Part shown: positions 26,158 through 35,569 of the stretch, piece by piece | Layout: each line of letters opens with the position of its first letter | Position numbering within the stretch: position 1 is the stretch's first letter | NCBI GenBank assembly: GCA_900129595.1 | Contig: FQWG01000006.1 | Location: 124,001-188,000 of the forward strand | DNA length: 64,000 nucleotides | From: Flavobacterium frigidimaris | GTDB lineage: Bacteria > Bacteroidota > Bacteroidia > Flavobacteriales > Flavobacteriaceae | Direction of reading: 5' to 3' | The notes under the pieces: generated by a model | Databases searched by the model: none | Told to the model about the DNA's origin: nothing | The model's input: only the letters and a program-made list of their open reading frames with translations | Made by a program: the position numbers and the translations under genes

Positions 26158-26196
26158 AAAAGCAATCTGTATATTTTGGTTTTACAGATTGCTTTT
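26158..26196 (-). terminator. Rho-independent terminator of the TPR gene
   Basis: AAGCAATCTGTA at 26160-26171 pairs with TACAGATTGCTT at 26184-26195. Read on the minus strand the stem is followed by a T run (TTTTTTATTT), so it ends transcripts of the TPR gene 24 bases away. Confidence 0.88.
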
Positions 26197-26219
26197 GATT
26201 AAATCATTTTAAATTTTGC

Positions 26220-26720
26220 TTATTTACAAAAAGTCGCTTTGTTTTTGATGGCGCTCTGGCTTCCTAATTCGATCGCCTTAGAAAAATCTTTACAGGCATT
26301 TTTTTTGTCGCCTAATTTGTTATAAGACAGAGCTCTCAAGTTATAAGCAATATAATCTTTTGGATTTAAAGCAATAGAGGATGTGCAATCGTCAACGGTT
26401 TCTTTAAAGTTGTTGAGTTTGTAGTTTGCATTTGCTCTTCCTGTAAAGGCATCTGCGTTCATGGTGTCTAATTCAATTGTTTTGCTAAAATCGGTAAGTG
26501 CGCCTTTTAAGTCGTTCAGCTTGAGTTTTGCAACGCCGCGGTTCTGGTAAGCTTCTACGAACTTCGAATTCATGCTGATGGCTTTTGTATAATCGGCAAT
26601 TGCGCCTTTTGTATTGCCAGCCTCGGCTTTTTTAAGGGCTCTGTCAAAATAGCCGGTTGCAGATTGTGCCCATGTAGAGCAAGTAATCATAATAAATGAT
26701 AGTAATAATAAATGTTTCAT
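26220..26720 (-). CDS. Secreted TPR-repeat protein
   Basis: A 166-residue protein with a signal peptide ending near Thr-Trp-Ala-Gln and then four tetratricopeptide repeats (from about residues 21, 54, 88 and 122). Each repeat has the Ala-Ile/Leu-x-Asp-Tyr/Phe-x-Lys-Ala-Ile-x-Leu pattern. It would be a periplasmic protein-interaction module. It is a single-gene unit bounded by its own terminator. Confidence 0.82.
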   Translation of the reverse strand: MKHLLLLSFIMITCSTWAQSATGYFDRALKKAEAGNTKGAIADYTKAISMNSKFVEAYQNRGVAKLKLNDLKGALTDFSKTIELDTMNADAFTGRANANYKLNNFKETVDDCTSSIALNPKDYIAYNLRALSYNKLGDKKNACKDFSKAIELGSQSAIKNKATFCK

Positions 26721-26983
26721 AAACCAATTTGGGATTAGGTTAGTAGGTTAATAATTCTCAAACGAATTTAGTAAACTTTTTTTTGTAAGAGAAGTTCTTT
26801 TTCGAAATAGCTATATTTTTTATTTCTTTCAGAACACTATATTTTTAGTATTTGAAAGATATTCGTAATTAAGTCCTTAACTTAGCTAAATTCTTATATT
26901 TTTTCAACGAAGTCTTTCAGTTGAAAAAAATCGCCATCCTCAAGTCCGATTTCTGTTACTCATTAAATATAAAGTAAGATAAT

Positions 26984-28309
26984 ATGAAACAAGTCTATTT
27001 TTATTCCCAATTATTATTTTCCTGTGTAATTTTTATATGGTGTAATAAGGCCGATGCTCAGGAAAAAATGAAGTATTTAGATGCAGCACAAAGTGATCCT
27101 GTAAAGATGGGCTGGATGGTGGGGTCTCCGCCACCGGAAGATCGAATTCCTCGTTTCGATGATGGCAGTTTTTTTCAGTTTCCTGCTTTGAGGTGGAGTG
27201 TTGCGCACATGCGTCAATTTATGCCAACCGTAAATGTTTCCCGCAGACTCGGAGCTTCAGCTTCATTCGCTACAAATATTAAAAGTAATATTGATAAAGT
27301 TCAGTTTGTGCCTCTGGGCGAAACTAAAGCAATTACATGGGAAGAATCACTGCAGAAAGTCTATGCTGATGGTGTGATTGTAATGCATCATGGGAAAATT
27401 GTCTATGAAAAATATTTTGGTGCACTAAAAGTTGACGGGCAACATGCGGCAATGTCTGTTACAAAATCTTTTACAGGAACTCTTGGTATCATATTAGCTA
27501 AAGAAGGTTTGATAGATACGACAAAAACAGTGTCACATTACATTCCAGAACTTAAGAATTCTGCGTTTGGAGATGCAACAGTAAGACAGGTTATGGACAT
27601 GACAACGGCTTTGCAATTTAGTGAAGACTATGCGGATCCTAATGCCGAAATATGGAAATTTTCTGCTGCCGGTAATCCCTTGCCAAAACCTAAAGATTAT
27701 GATGGTCCAAAAACGTATTATGAATATCTCCCAACAATAAAGAAAAATGGCGTTCACGGAGAGAGTTTTGGTTATAAAACGGTTAATTCAGATGTGTTGG
27801 GATGGATAATTGCCAGAGTTACCGGAAAAACAATAGCAGAAGTTTTATCTGAAAAAATCTGGAGAAAACTGGGAACAGAACAAGATGCTTATTATTCTGT
27901 AGATGCTATCGGTACGCCTTTTGCCGGAGGTTGTCTTAATTTTGGTTTAAGAGATATGGCTCGTTTTGGTCAGTTAATTTTAAATAATGGTAAAGCAGGC
28001 AAGGAGCAGATTATTCCTAAGTCAGCCATTGATGATATACGAAAAGGTGGAAGCAAAAAAGCATTTGCAAAAGCGGGTTATACTCTTTTGCAAGGCTGGA
28101 GTTATAGGGATATGTGGTGGATCACCAATAACGATCATGGAGCATTTTGTGCGCGCGGCGTTCATGGTCAGGTTATTTACATCGATCCAAAAGCAGATAT
28201 GGTTATTGTGCGTTTTGCGTCTAATCCCATAGCGGGTAATGGTGCAAATGATCCTTACTCTTTGCCGGCTTATGATGCTGTTGCAAAATTTTTGTTGAGC
28301 AGTAAATAA
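26984..28309 (+). CDS. Secreted serine hydrolase, beta-lactamase class C family
   Basis: A 441-residue protein with a signal peptide (ending near Ala-Asp-Ala-Gln-Glu) and a serine beta-lactamase/penicillin-binding fold. The nucleophile motif is Ser158-Val-Thr-Lys161. A Tyr-Lys-Thr-Val-Asn-Ser-Asp segment around residues 264-270 fits the second motif, and His-Gly-Gln-Val the third region. Members include esterases, D-amino-acid peptidases and 6-aminohexanoate hydrolase-like enzymes, so antibiotic resistance should not be assumed. It stands alone. Confidence 0.85.
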   Translation: MKQVYFYSQLLFSCVIFIWCNKADAQEKMKYLDAAQSDPVKMGWMVGSPPPEDRIPRFDDGSFFQFPALRWSVAHMRQFMPTVNVSRRLGASASFATNIKSNIDKVQFVPLGETKAITWEESLQKVYADGVIVMHHGKIVYEKYFGALKVDGQHAAMSVTKSFTGTLGIILAKEGLIDTTKTVSHYIPELKNSAFGDATVRQVMDMTTALQFSEDYADPNAEIWKFSAAGNPLPKPKDYDGPKTYYEYLPTIKKNGVHGESFGYKTVNSDVLGWIIARVTGKTIAEVLSEKIWRKLGTEQDAYYSVDAIGTPFAGGCLNFGLRDMARFGQLILNNGKAGKEQIIPKSAIDDIRKGGSKKAFAKAGYTLLQGWSYRDMWWITNNDHGAFCARGVHGQVIYIDPKADMVIVRFASNPIAGNGANDPYSLPAYDAVAKFLLSSK

Positions 28310-28438
28310 AACTGAAATAGCTTCAATCTATAAACAAAATAAGTCAGCAATGATAAAAGAAGTAATCGAAAAACAGGTTTGGAGGAACTGAGGTTTAGGT
28401 TGGGTTAAATTTCTGTTTTAATCAGTGGGTCATTAATT

Positions 28439-29389
28439 CTAATCTGATTTTGGTTTCTTCTTGTCCCAGAAAGGGTTAGAATCAAACCTCCAGATATAGG
28501 CAATCTGAAAATTTCCGGACGACAAACCGACATTGCTATTAGTGCTTTCTGAAAATGAAGAAAAGATCAGATTATTAATGTATGATAGCCCAAGTGACCA
28601 TTTTTCTTTATTGTATCCTGTTGCGATTCTCGGGAAGAAAGTAGGGTATATTTCTATCTTTTGTTTGCCGAAATCATTTATTCTTTCTGTACCAAAATTA
28701 GCGCCCACTGTAGCTGATCCGCTGGCGAACCAACGTTTGTTAATGGCCCACGTATACGCATAACCTCCGCTCACGCCAAACTGAAAGTTGCGCAATGAAT
28801 TCCTGGTTTTATGTACAAAAGAACTGTCAGAACTTATTTTTGTAAAATAAACTCCGCCTCCAAGCAAAAAACTTCCTGCTGATTTCAATTGCCTTTCGTT
28901 CTGGTTAAAAGCAGCTTTATAGGAGAATTTTTTATTATTAAAAACATACTGACCGAATGCACCATATTGCTGAATGGTTAAATCCGGATATAATACTATA
29001 TTTTTATCATTATCGTCCGCAGTATAAAATCCGTGATACTTTTGAATAAAAAGATCAATTATAAACTTTCGTCCATAATTATGAATCTGAAAATCCAATG
29101 ACTTGGTTTTTCCTTTCTCTTTGTCTTTCATGAAATTCAGGCCATATCCATAACTCAGATTAATGATCGTATTGTTTACAGAAACTCCAAGTCCTAAATT
29201 CATGGGGGCATTAGGCATAAATTGTTTTATTTCTCCATCTACAGCCTGTTCCATCGAAATAAATTTCATTGCAAGATAAGTTCTTATCGAAAGTTCATCC
29301 TGAAAAGGTTTGATATAGGTCGTGTCAATTTGCGCTTTGCAAAAATAAGGGAGTAGAAAAATAAGAAAAAGAAAAAAATAGGATCTCAT
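28439..29389 (-). CDS. DUF4421-family outer-membrane protein
   Basis: A 316-residue protein with a signal peptide ending near Cys-Lys-Ala-Gln and a beta-rich body of amphipathic strands with many aromatic residues, as in outer-membrane barrels. The pattern, including Leu-Ser-Ile-Arg-Thr-Tyr near the mature start and the glycine-rich Asn-Leu-Ser-Tyr-Gly-Tyr-Gly-Leu strand, agrees with DUF4421 of Bacteroidota. Function is unknown. Confidence 0.75.
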   Translation of the reverse strand: MRSYFFLFLIFLLPYFCKAQIDTTYIKPFQDELSIRTYLAMKFISMEQAVDGEIKQFMPNAPMNLGLGVSVNNTIINLSYGYGLNFMKDKEKGKTKSLDFQIHNYGRKFIIDLFIQKYHGFYTADDNDKNIVLYPDLTIQQYGAFGQYVFNNKKFSYKAAFNQNERQLKSAGSFLLGGGVYFTKISSDSSFVHKTRNSLRNFQFGVSGGYAYTWAINKRWFASGSATVGANFGTERINDFGKQKIEIYPTFFPRIATGYNKEKWSLGLSYINNLIFSSFSESTNSNVGLSSGNFQIAYIWRFDSNPFWDKKKPKSD

Positions 29390-29522
29390 TGTAGTAGTAA
29401 ACGAAAAGTAATTACTCTTATTATTTCAGGAAGAACCTATTTTGAAAGAGCTGCAGATTGTAAAATAAAATTTTTCCTTTCTCAATAGATTTGAGAATTG
29501 ATCCGTTCCTCTATAAAGATAA

Positions 29523-29560
29523 AAATAAAAAAGGTCAAGTAAATAAATACTCGACCTTTC
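29523..29560 (-). terminator. Terminator downstream of the tRNA-Lys pair
   Basis: On the minus strand AAAGGTCGAGTA pairs with TACTTGACCTTT around a short AT loop, followed by T-rich sequence. It lies directly 3' of the second tRNA-Lys gene. Confidence 0.8.
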
Positions 29561-29561
29561 G

Positions 29562-29634
29562 TGACCCGACTGGGGCTCGAACCCAGGACCCCATCATTAA
29601 AAGTGATGTGCTCTACCAACTGAGCTATCGAGTC
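29562..29634 (-). tRNA. tRNA-Lys (anticodon UUU), second copy
   Basis: A 73-base cloverleaf. The acceptor stem pairs GACTCGA with TCGGGTC plus discriminator A, the anticodon loop is CTTTTAA (anticodon TTT), and the T-arm holds GGTTCGAGCC. CCA is not encoded. It differs from the upstream copy by one base in the D region (GCTCAGTTGG here). Confidence 0.96.
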
Positions 29635-29672
29635 GTTGCTTTCAAGAATCTTATATTGTAAATCACAATTTG

Positions 29673-29745
29673 TGACCCGACTGGGGCTCGAACCCAGGAC
29701 CCCATCATTAAAAGTGATGTGCTCTACCAGCTGAGCTATCGAGTC
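29673..29745 (-). tRNA. tRNA-Lys (anticodon UUU), first copy
   Basis: A 73-base cloverleaf like its neighbour, with anticodon TTT in the loop CTTTTAA and D-region GCTCAGCTGG. It is transcribed first on the minus strand; the two genes are 38 bases apart and share the terminator at 29523-29560. Confidence 0.96.
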
Positions 29746-30463
29746 ATATTCGATTCTTGAACGCGGGTGCAAATATAAGGAGTTATTTTTTAAATATCAC
29801 ACCTTATTTGAGTTTAATTTAATGTAAAATTAATGGGTTGAAATAGAGATAGAAACAAAAAAAGATAAAGTGCCTTTTGCATGTTTTTATCTTTTTTGTG
29901 ATCTTACACATGTAAAATCCGAACTTTTTTATTGACCGATTTGAATGTTTTATTGAAGAGGTATGCTATGTGAAAGAAAAAAATGTCTTGCTTTCAGAGT
30001 ATATCAAATAATTCCTAATAGAAGAACTAAATTTTATTGTTAGCTTTTATAAAAAGGCAAAGGATTTGCAAATAAAAAAAGCCTGAGAATCTAAATTCTC
30101 AGGCTTTTTTATTGTGAACTCCTTGGTACAAAATTCGAACCTTTTACTTGAAGATTTCCAAGTTTTAAGCGAGTTGACAGAGGTTTAATAATGAAAGTAT
30201 TTGATTGCCCTAGTTTATTAAAAAGTTGCAACTAGGCTAAATGGGACTGTATAAAGCACATCTAATTGTATGAAATACAAAGTCCCTTAAGTTTAAGGCT
30301 ATCTAGTAAATAAACAAAAAGTTTATCATTTGTTTCAGCAATATTGAAAGCTTAGGCTTAATAATATTGTATTTATATAGGTAAGAACTCGAAAGGTTTC
30401 AATATTAAAAATTCACCGTATTGAAAACTAGAATATTAAAATAACAAACTAAAATTTAAAATT
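29746..30463. other. 718-base gene-free interval at the edge of the accessory region
   Basis: No credible open frame exists here. The interval has an A/T-only inverted repeat (29857-29869 with 29885-29897), a strong isolated terminator hairpin (30077-30110), and at about 30111-30185 a sequence with a TTCGAACC T-arm word that looks like the remnant of a tRNA-type 3' half read on the minus strand. Genes right of it are mostly hypothetical, so this may be an island border. Confidence 0.4.
30077..30110. terminator. Isolated bidirectional terminator hairpin
   Basis: AAAAGCCTGAGAAT pairs perfectly with ATTCTCAGGCTTTT around CTAA, with A and T runs outside, so it can act on either strand. No annotated gene ends here, which points to an unrecognised transcript or a relic on one side. 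Confidence 0.85.
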
Positions 30464-30895
30464 ATGAAACAGTTGCCTGATTTAGACACATTCGCAAAAA
30501 TTCTAATAGCCAAAGGCTTTAATGGTTCCTTTCAAACGGCAGTAGCCTATCCGGGAAAGTTAAAAGAAAGCATTACCGAATATATGGAAGCCTGTAACAA
30601 TGGTAAAGAAAGATATAATAGAGACGGAAACTTTTTACTAACGACTTATCTGCAATGGTCAGGAGATGATAATCCGAGTATTGTATGCGACTTTTGGGTA
30701 AGACAAGAGAACGACGGTTTTGATATAAAAAAAATGGAAATTACATGTAAAGACAGATACGGACAACTTTTGAAAAAATCGGAACTAAAAAACCTTTCAA
30801 TAAGTTCGATTCCAACATTAAAGGAAGCTATTGCCCAGGTTTCTGTATTTTCTCAACAAAAACTTTCTTCTCAAAAAAGAGGATTTAGAATGTAA
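30464..30895 (+). CDS. Hypothetical protein
   Basis: A 143-residue soluble protein with no signal peptide, starting at an ATG with AT-rich upstream sequence. It is charged and ends in a basic tail (Ser-Gln-Lys-Arg-Gly-Phe-Arg-Met). I do not recognise the family. It is first of the plus-strand genes in the accessory region and is separated by 147 bases from the protease gene. Confidence 0.6.
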   Translation: MKQLPDLDTFAKILIAKGFNGSFQTAVAYPGKLKESITEYMEACNNGKERYNRDGNFLLTTYLQWSGDDNPSIVCDFWVRQENDGFDIKKMEITCKDRYGQLLKKSELKNLSISSIPTLKEAIAQVSVFSQQKLSSQKRGFRM

Positions 30896-31042
30896 CAACT
30901 ATAAAATAATTAAAAGTTAACTAGTTTAAAAAGAAAAAGTTAGAATAAGTAATTTTATTTTTGAAATTATAAATCCAGTATAAATACGTGTTTCATATTT
31001 TTTAATTTGTTATAAATTAGTACGATTAAAATTACTAATAGC

Positions 31043-31804
31043 ATGGCAAAAAAAAATATTTTTATCTTTTTAGTATTTCTTATAGTAGCAATACTGGTTT
31101 ATGTGTTCTTCTTTGGGAAAAGAGAAAATAAGTATTTCGTCTGCGGAGTACCACCTTCGCAATTAAGGATCAATCATCCCAATTTTAATCCTAATAAGGG
31201 CGTTTTTAATCCTCCGTACAAATGGAGAAAAAGAAAACTTAATGTCAACGTCATTGACATTAACGATTATGATTTAATGGAGAAGACATTAGCTGTCGCT
31301 AATTTATGGTCAAAATCTGCTAATATAAAATTCGTTTTAACAACTGATATTTTCGATTCAGATATACGAATTTCCTTTAGAGGTAATAACGGTTATCTTT
31401 CAGCTATAGGCAATTCTGCAGAGGACGATATTTATAACGCGAAGCCAACACTTTGGTTAGAAAATCTTGACCACCAGTCAGAAGAGGAATTTAAAAGAGT
31501 CGTTTTACATGAATTTGGGCATGCAATAGGTCTGGAGCACGAACTGCAAAATCCAAGATCACCAATTCTGTGGGATTCATCTGCGGTCTATAAGTACTAT
31601 ATGGATGAATATAAATGGGATACTGCAATGGTTGATAATAACGTATTTTATAAATTAAAAGGTATAAAATACACAGAATTTGATAGCAAATCAATTATGA
31701 TATATGCGGTACCGGCATTCTTAACAAAAAATAATAAAGAAATTCATTGGCCTAAGGAGTTATCTAATAAAGATAAACAAATCATTAGTAAATACTACCC
31801 TTAA
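31043..31804 (+). CDS. Membrane-anchored metzincin protease
   Basis: A 253-residue zinc peptidase. Residues 6-25 form a single N-terminal membrane anchor. The zinc motif is His156-Glu157-xx-His160-xx-Gly163-xx-His166 and the Met-turn is Ser-Ile-Met219-Ile-Tyr, preceded by Phe-Asp-Ser-Lys, which resembles astacin/matrixin (M12/M10) enzymes. The catalytic domain should face the periplasm or outside. It starts 147 bases after the hypothetical gene and ends 11 bases before the next secreted protein, so the last two probably work together. The substrate is unknown. Confidence 0.85.
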   Translation: MAKKNIFIFLVFLIVAILVYVFFFGKRENKYFVCGVPPSQLRINHPNFNPNKGVFNPPYKWRKRKLNVNVIDINDYDLMEKTLAVANLWSKSANIKFVLTTDIFDSDIRISFRGNNGYLSAIGNSAEDDIYNAKPTLWLENLDHQSEEEFKRVVLHEFGHAIGLEHELQNPRSPILWDSSAVYKYYMDEYKWDTAMVDNNVFYKLKGIKYTEFDSKSIMIYAVPAFLTKNNKEIHWPKELSNKDKQIISKYYP

Positions 31805-31815
31805 ATTTTTACATT

Positions 31816-33306
31816 ATGAAAAACAAAATAGCCCTTTTATTTATGTTTGTTTGTGTTTTATTTACTCATCAAGTGTTAGCGCAAAATGAAGAGACTATAA
31901 AAATTGACTTTTTAAAACCAGGTCAAGAACTTAAAGATAGAAATTTAGAATATAAGACGAAATATATCCTAAAAATTGAAAATATCAATCGAAATTTATA
32001 TAAGGTTGAAAGTACGATAACTTCTGAAAATGTCAACGCTACCGTGCCTGATATTTTTAAAGGAATAAAACTGCCTGGTTATTTAAATTTAGCAGTACCC
32101 AAAATTTCATCTACAACAGGCCCATTAGCCGCATCACCCATTAGCAGAAGTAATTATAAAACAACTATTGAGGGTCATCTAAAGACTATAAATGAATCCA
32201 ATGCAAACTTTAAAAAGACAGCCGTTTTAAATAATGATTTTATAAATCTATTTAACACTTGTAATACAGAATATAAAATAATTGAGCAAAACTTAATAGA
32301 TAAGGTAAATACGTACTTGGGATCAAAGGTTACCGATCGAGCTACTCAATCAGATAAAATTAAATCAACACTTGAAAACGTAATTAATTCATCGGAAACA
32401 GCAAGAGATCAATTAGATCTTGTAGTTCCAAAATACACTTATGAAATTGACAAAGAAATAAAGAGCAACACTAAAGTTATACTGAAATGGGAAAAAGAGC
32501 CAGTAAACAAAAAGGATGCGAAATATGACAGATCCTTAATTGCCTACGAAAAAGCTAAAGATGAAAATGAAAGTTATACTAAATTAAAAGATTCTATTAA
32601 TGCAGTAATCGTTAAAACCAACGAATCTGTTGCGACGATGATAAAATTTAGAGATGAAAATAAAATTAACGAGTTAGTTAACAATTACAATATTATAAAT
32701 GAGTCAAATTTTACTTTTACGAGCGAACCGATACTAATGAAGACCGATGAAACGAAATTTGATATAAAAATCACCTCAGACAAGTTATTGCCCTGTAATT
32801 CAACTGATAAAGTACATATTTTAGAAACATTGAAAACAAAAGGTGGCTGGAAAATTGATTTCAGTACTGGTATATTTTTTAATGGCGGTAATGATGACTT
32901 TATGGGACGGGAATTACAGTATCAACCTATTACTGATTCAACTGTTACTATAAAAAATAAAGATGGCGGGGATCGAATTCTACTTTCTTTAGGAGCACTA
33001 ATGCATATTTACCGTAGAACTGGTAAATCAGTAAATTATGCACTGAGTCCAGGTTTAAGTACAACCACGGCTTTCGATGGAGTAAATTTTCACTTAGGAG
33101 CTTCCGTTTTATTGGGATATAAAAATAGGCTTGTAATTACAGGAGGATTAGTTCTAAGAGAAGCCAAAATTTTAGATAAAAACTATAACTACAATACAGA
33201 ATATTTGAAAAAAGAGATTCCAGAATCTCCTCCAACAATTAAAGTTTTTCCAAAAGCAGGCTGGTTCTTTAGTTTAACTTATAATTTTTCAGAGTTTAAA
33301 AGTTAA
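31816..33306 (+). CDS. Secreted protein with helical middle and beta-strand C terminus
   Basis: A 496-residue protein with a signal peptide ending near Val-Leu-Ala-Gln. Residues ~115-320 are helical and coiled-coil-like, rich in Lys, Asn and Glu. From ~350 alternating strands such as Gly-Gly-Trp-Lys-Ile-Asp-Phe-Ser-Thr-Gly and a final Gly-Trp-Phe-Phe-Ser-Leu-Thr-Tyr-Asn-Phe suggest an outer-membrane barrel-like end. It follows the metzincin gene by 11 bases. No family is recognised. Confidence 0.6.
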   Translation: MKNKIALLFMFVCVLFTHQVLAQNEETIKIDFLKPGQELKDRNLEYKTKYILKIENINRNLYKVESTITSENVNATVPDIFKGIKLPGYLNLAVPKISSTTGPLAASPISRSNYKTTIEGHLKTINESNANFKKTAVLNNDFINLFNTCNTEYKIIEQNLIDKVNTYLGSKVTDRATQSDKIKSTLENVINSSETARDQLDLVVPKYTYEIDKEIKSNTKVILKWEKEPVNKKDAKYDRSLIAYEKAKDENESYTKLKDSINAVIVKTNESVATMIKFRDENKINELVNNYNIINESNFTFTSEPILMKTDETKFDIKITSDKLLPCNSTDKVHILETLKTKGGWKIDFSTGIFFNGGNDDFMGRELQYQPITDSTVTIKNKDGGDRILLSLGALMHIYRRTGKSVNYALSPGLSTTTAFDGVNFHLGASVLLGYKNRLVITGGLVLREAKILDKNYNYNTEYLKKEIPESPPTIKVFPKAGWFFSLTYNFSEFKS

Positions 33307-33541
33307 TAAGTAAAATTAAAACTTGCAGCCCTAGAAAAACATAATGTCTTTTTTTTATTGTTCATGCTAAAACCTAGATTGTTACCCGCCACTGTTAATT
33401 CATACTGATATTCAACCGGATCAATCCATAATTTATCAAGTTATAAAAAATTGCAACTAGAACATATCTGTTTAGTTCGTTTAAAATGTTTTTTTCGATT
33501 TTATTGACTCTTGGAAAATTGTATATCCTTTTTTTCTTTAA
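33307..33541. other. Gene-free interval
   Basis: About 235 bases between convergent genes. On the minus strand a ~45-codon stretch without stops (roughly 33310-33440) has coding-like composition but no start, and may be a gene scrap. TTGCAACTAG at 33451-33460 repeats a word at 30226-30235. Confidence 0.3.
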
Positions 33542-34396
33542 TTAATCCTCATCCTGGTTTAATAATTGCAAATAGATGTGGCTGTATTCATCCCATCTAT
33601 TCCCGTCTTTAAAACCTCTGTCAAATTTAGCAAAGTAATTTATTTTATGTTTGTCAAATTTCACACCGCTGGATATCCCGCCGTCTAATTCTTCATTTGT
33701 TAATTTATGTGGTACAGATATGTAAACTTCTACTTCATATTCATCTATTAAATAAGAATTCCAATAATTAGGCCCATATTTACTATCTTCATTATATACT
33801 ATAAGATCATCTCTAAAAAGTATAATTTCTCTTTCACCCTCTTCAGCTCTTTCCGCGAAAGATTCGATTAATCTTTGATGTGCGTTATATGCTTTATAAT
33901 CATTGATATCTCTAGGTATTTTACTCATACTGTCCTGTTTTCTTCTTGATTCAGCAATTACAAATTTCCAGTCAGCGATTTTTTTTCGTATTTTAGTATT
34001 TGATGCAATCGTCCTGTCTTTGCCAATTGAGCTGCTCAGTATTTTAATTGTGTCTATTTTTGCTTCAACACTTTTGGCGATCTCTGCATATAGTTTCTTT
34101 TTCACGCCTTCATTGGTTAAACTATCAATGAGAACCTCCTTAACCGGTGGTTTATCTTTGTTTTTTTCATATTTGGCTGAGGTAGCTAACCACATTCCTC
34201 TATCATAAGGCGACATGTTATTTAATTTCATTACTAGTATCCTAGATTCTTCCCTCTTTTTGTGATCTGGAAGTGATTCAAACCATAGAACATAGTTTTT
34301 TACTTTAGTCTCATAAGATAACGGTGCCTTTTTTGATTGGCCTTTTAGCGATATTGCAAAAACTAATAATAATCCAAATATTATTTTTTTGATCAT
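33542..34396 (-). CDS. Secreted hypothetical protein
   Basis: A 284-residue protein with a signal peptide ending near Ser-Leu-Lys-Gly-Gln. The body is highly charged and mostly helical with Lys and Glu clusters, then becomes beta-rich. No cysteines or recognised motifs stand out. It is downstream of the next small secreted gene on the same strand (41-base gap), so they are likely cotranscribed. Confidence 0.55.
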   Translation of the reverse strand: MIKKIIFGLLLVFAISLKGQSKKAPLSYETKVKNYVLWFESLPDHKKREESRILVMKLNNMSPYDRGMWLATSAKYEKNKDKPPVKEVLIDSLTNEGVKKKLYAEIAKSVEAKIDTIKILSSSIGKDRTIASNTKIRKKIADWKFVIAESRRKQDSMSKIPRDINDYKAYNAHQRLIESFAERAEEGEREIILFRDDLIVYNEDSKYGPNYWNSYLIDEYEVEVYISVPHKLTNEELDGGISSGVKFDKHKINYFAKFDRGFKDGNRWDEYSHIYLQLLNQDED

Positions 34397-34437
34397 AATT
34401 CAATTGTCTTTAATTTTTTGATTAACTTTTATTACCA

Positions 34438-34827
34438 TTACACTTTATGGTATTCATACATTGAGCTGCCGTCCTGCAATACATTGGTTATAACTATCCA
34501 TTTGGTTAAGGTATCAATTGTGACAATCATCTTACCATTTGGACCTGTACCTTTATAAATAGTTTTACCAGTTTCTTTAGTAACTTCATTGACGTTCATT
34601 ACAATCTTCTCTTCGCCATCTGGAGATGAAGTCGAAATAATAATTTTTCTAGTTTTATCTTTCCATGTTATAATCGAAAAAGATTCAGCTTCTTCAATAA
34701 TATACTTGGGCATTTTCGTCAATTTCTTTTCAGTGTACATTGACCAAATAGTTTCATATTTTAAGTCCTGAGCATGAACTCCAATTGAAATTGATGACAG
34801 TGCAATAAAAATTAGTAGTATTTTCAT
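34438..34827 (-). CDS. Small secreted hypothetical protein
   Basis: A 129-residue protein with a signal peptide ending near Gly-Val-His-Ala-Gln and a beta-rich mature domain of about 110 residues. It has no cysteine and no recognised motif. It is followed by another secreted hypothetical gene. Confidence 0.55.
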   Translation of the reverse strand: MKILLIFIALSSISIGVHAQDLKYETIWSMYTEKKLTKMPKYIIEEAESFSIITWKDKTRKIIISTSSPDGEEKIVMNVNEVTKETGKTIYKGTGPNGKMIVTIDTLTKWIVITNVLQDGSSMYEYHKV

Positions 34828-34906
34828 TTTTAAATTTTACTTTTTATTATTCGTTTAAGGTTCACAAAAGACTAAAAACAAGAAAGTTTCAACCCGGTTT
34901 TAATAA

Positions 34907-35569
34907 TTATATTTCTTCATATATAACATATTCTGAATCTTCACCTGCTTTAAAATAATCGATAGCTGCTTTTTTAAAGTGATTCATTGTATAAAAATTA
35001 AATCCTCCACCAATGATAGCACCTACACCAAAAGGAATTAACTTTCCTAAAGCAACACCACCTCTTTTAGCACCGTATTTAGTCACAATTGTAGTTCCTA
35101 CTTTTTGATTAATTTTCTGCAAAACTTTGCCCGAAACATTTTTGTTAAATTGAACAACAGCAATTTTTGCTGCCACTTTAGTACTCATTACTTTAGCAGA
35201 CTGAATGACTCCACACCAAAGCCCCAATATTCTGATGAATTCAACATTAAATTCTGCATTAATGTCTTTATCATAAATTAAGGCTATTCCGTAACAGCTT
35301 GAAGCCATCCATCTTAACATTAAAGCCAAATCTCCGGAAACTGTAGTAATCTCAGCTGCAATCTGCACACCAGTTCCAATACCTGGAATTACACTAGGTA
35401 AAGCGCTCGCAATACCCACTGAAGTATATTTTTTGCGGAGTCTGTTTCCAAATAAATCAGCTAGTTCATCTTTTGATTTATTTGGGTTACTCTTTTTTAA
35501 TTCTGCAATTTCGGTCTTAATTGAATCAAAAGAAGGAGAGACTGCATTAACAATTGTCAATAAATCCAT
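34907..35569 (-). CDS. EcsC-family protein
   Basis: A 220-residue protein with glycine-rich helices typical of EcsC-type proteins: Ala-Leu-Pro-Ser-Val-Ile-Pro-Gly-Ile-Gly-Thr-Gly around residues 55-67 and Leu-Ile-Pro-Phe-Gly-Val-Gly-Ala-Ile-Ile-Gly-Gly-Gly around 178-192. These hydrophobic patches suggest membrane association. The family's function is unclear. It lies alone between small secreted genes and the two-component pair. Confidence 0.7.
   Translation of the reverse strand: MDLLTIVNAVSPSFDSIKTEIAELKKSNPNKSKDELADLFGNRLRKKYTSVGIASALPSVIPGIGTGVQIAAEITTVSGDLALMLRWMASSCYGIALIYDKDINAEFNVEFIRILGLWCGVIQSAKVMSTKVAAKIAVVQFNKNVSGKVLQKINQKVGTTIVTKYGAKRGGVALGKLIPFGVGAIIGGGFNFYTMNHFKKAAIDYFKAGEDSEYVIYEEI

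Noticed and set aside
29482..29772. 96-codon open frame with an internal duplication
   Set aside because: It runs across both tRNA-Lys genes and the repeat is simply the tRNA pair, so it is not a protein gene.
29857..29897. Inverted repeat AAAAAAGATAAA / TTTATCTTTTTT
   Set aside because: Pairs are almost only A-T and no gene ends nearby, so a terminator or operator call is not justified.
33310..33440. Minus-strand coding-like stretch without start
   Set aside because: It is only ~45 codons, has no start or recognised family, and ends at a stop on both sides; noted as a possible scrap only.
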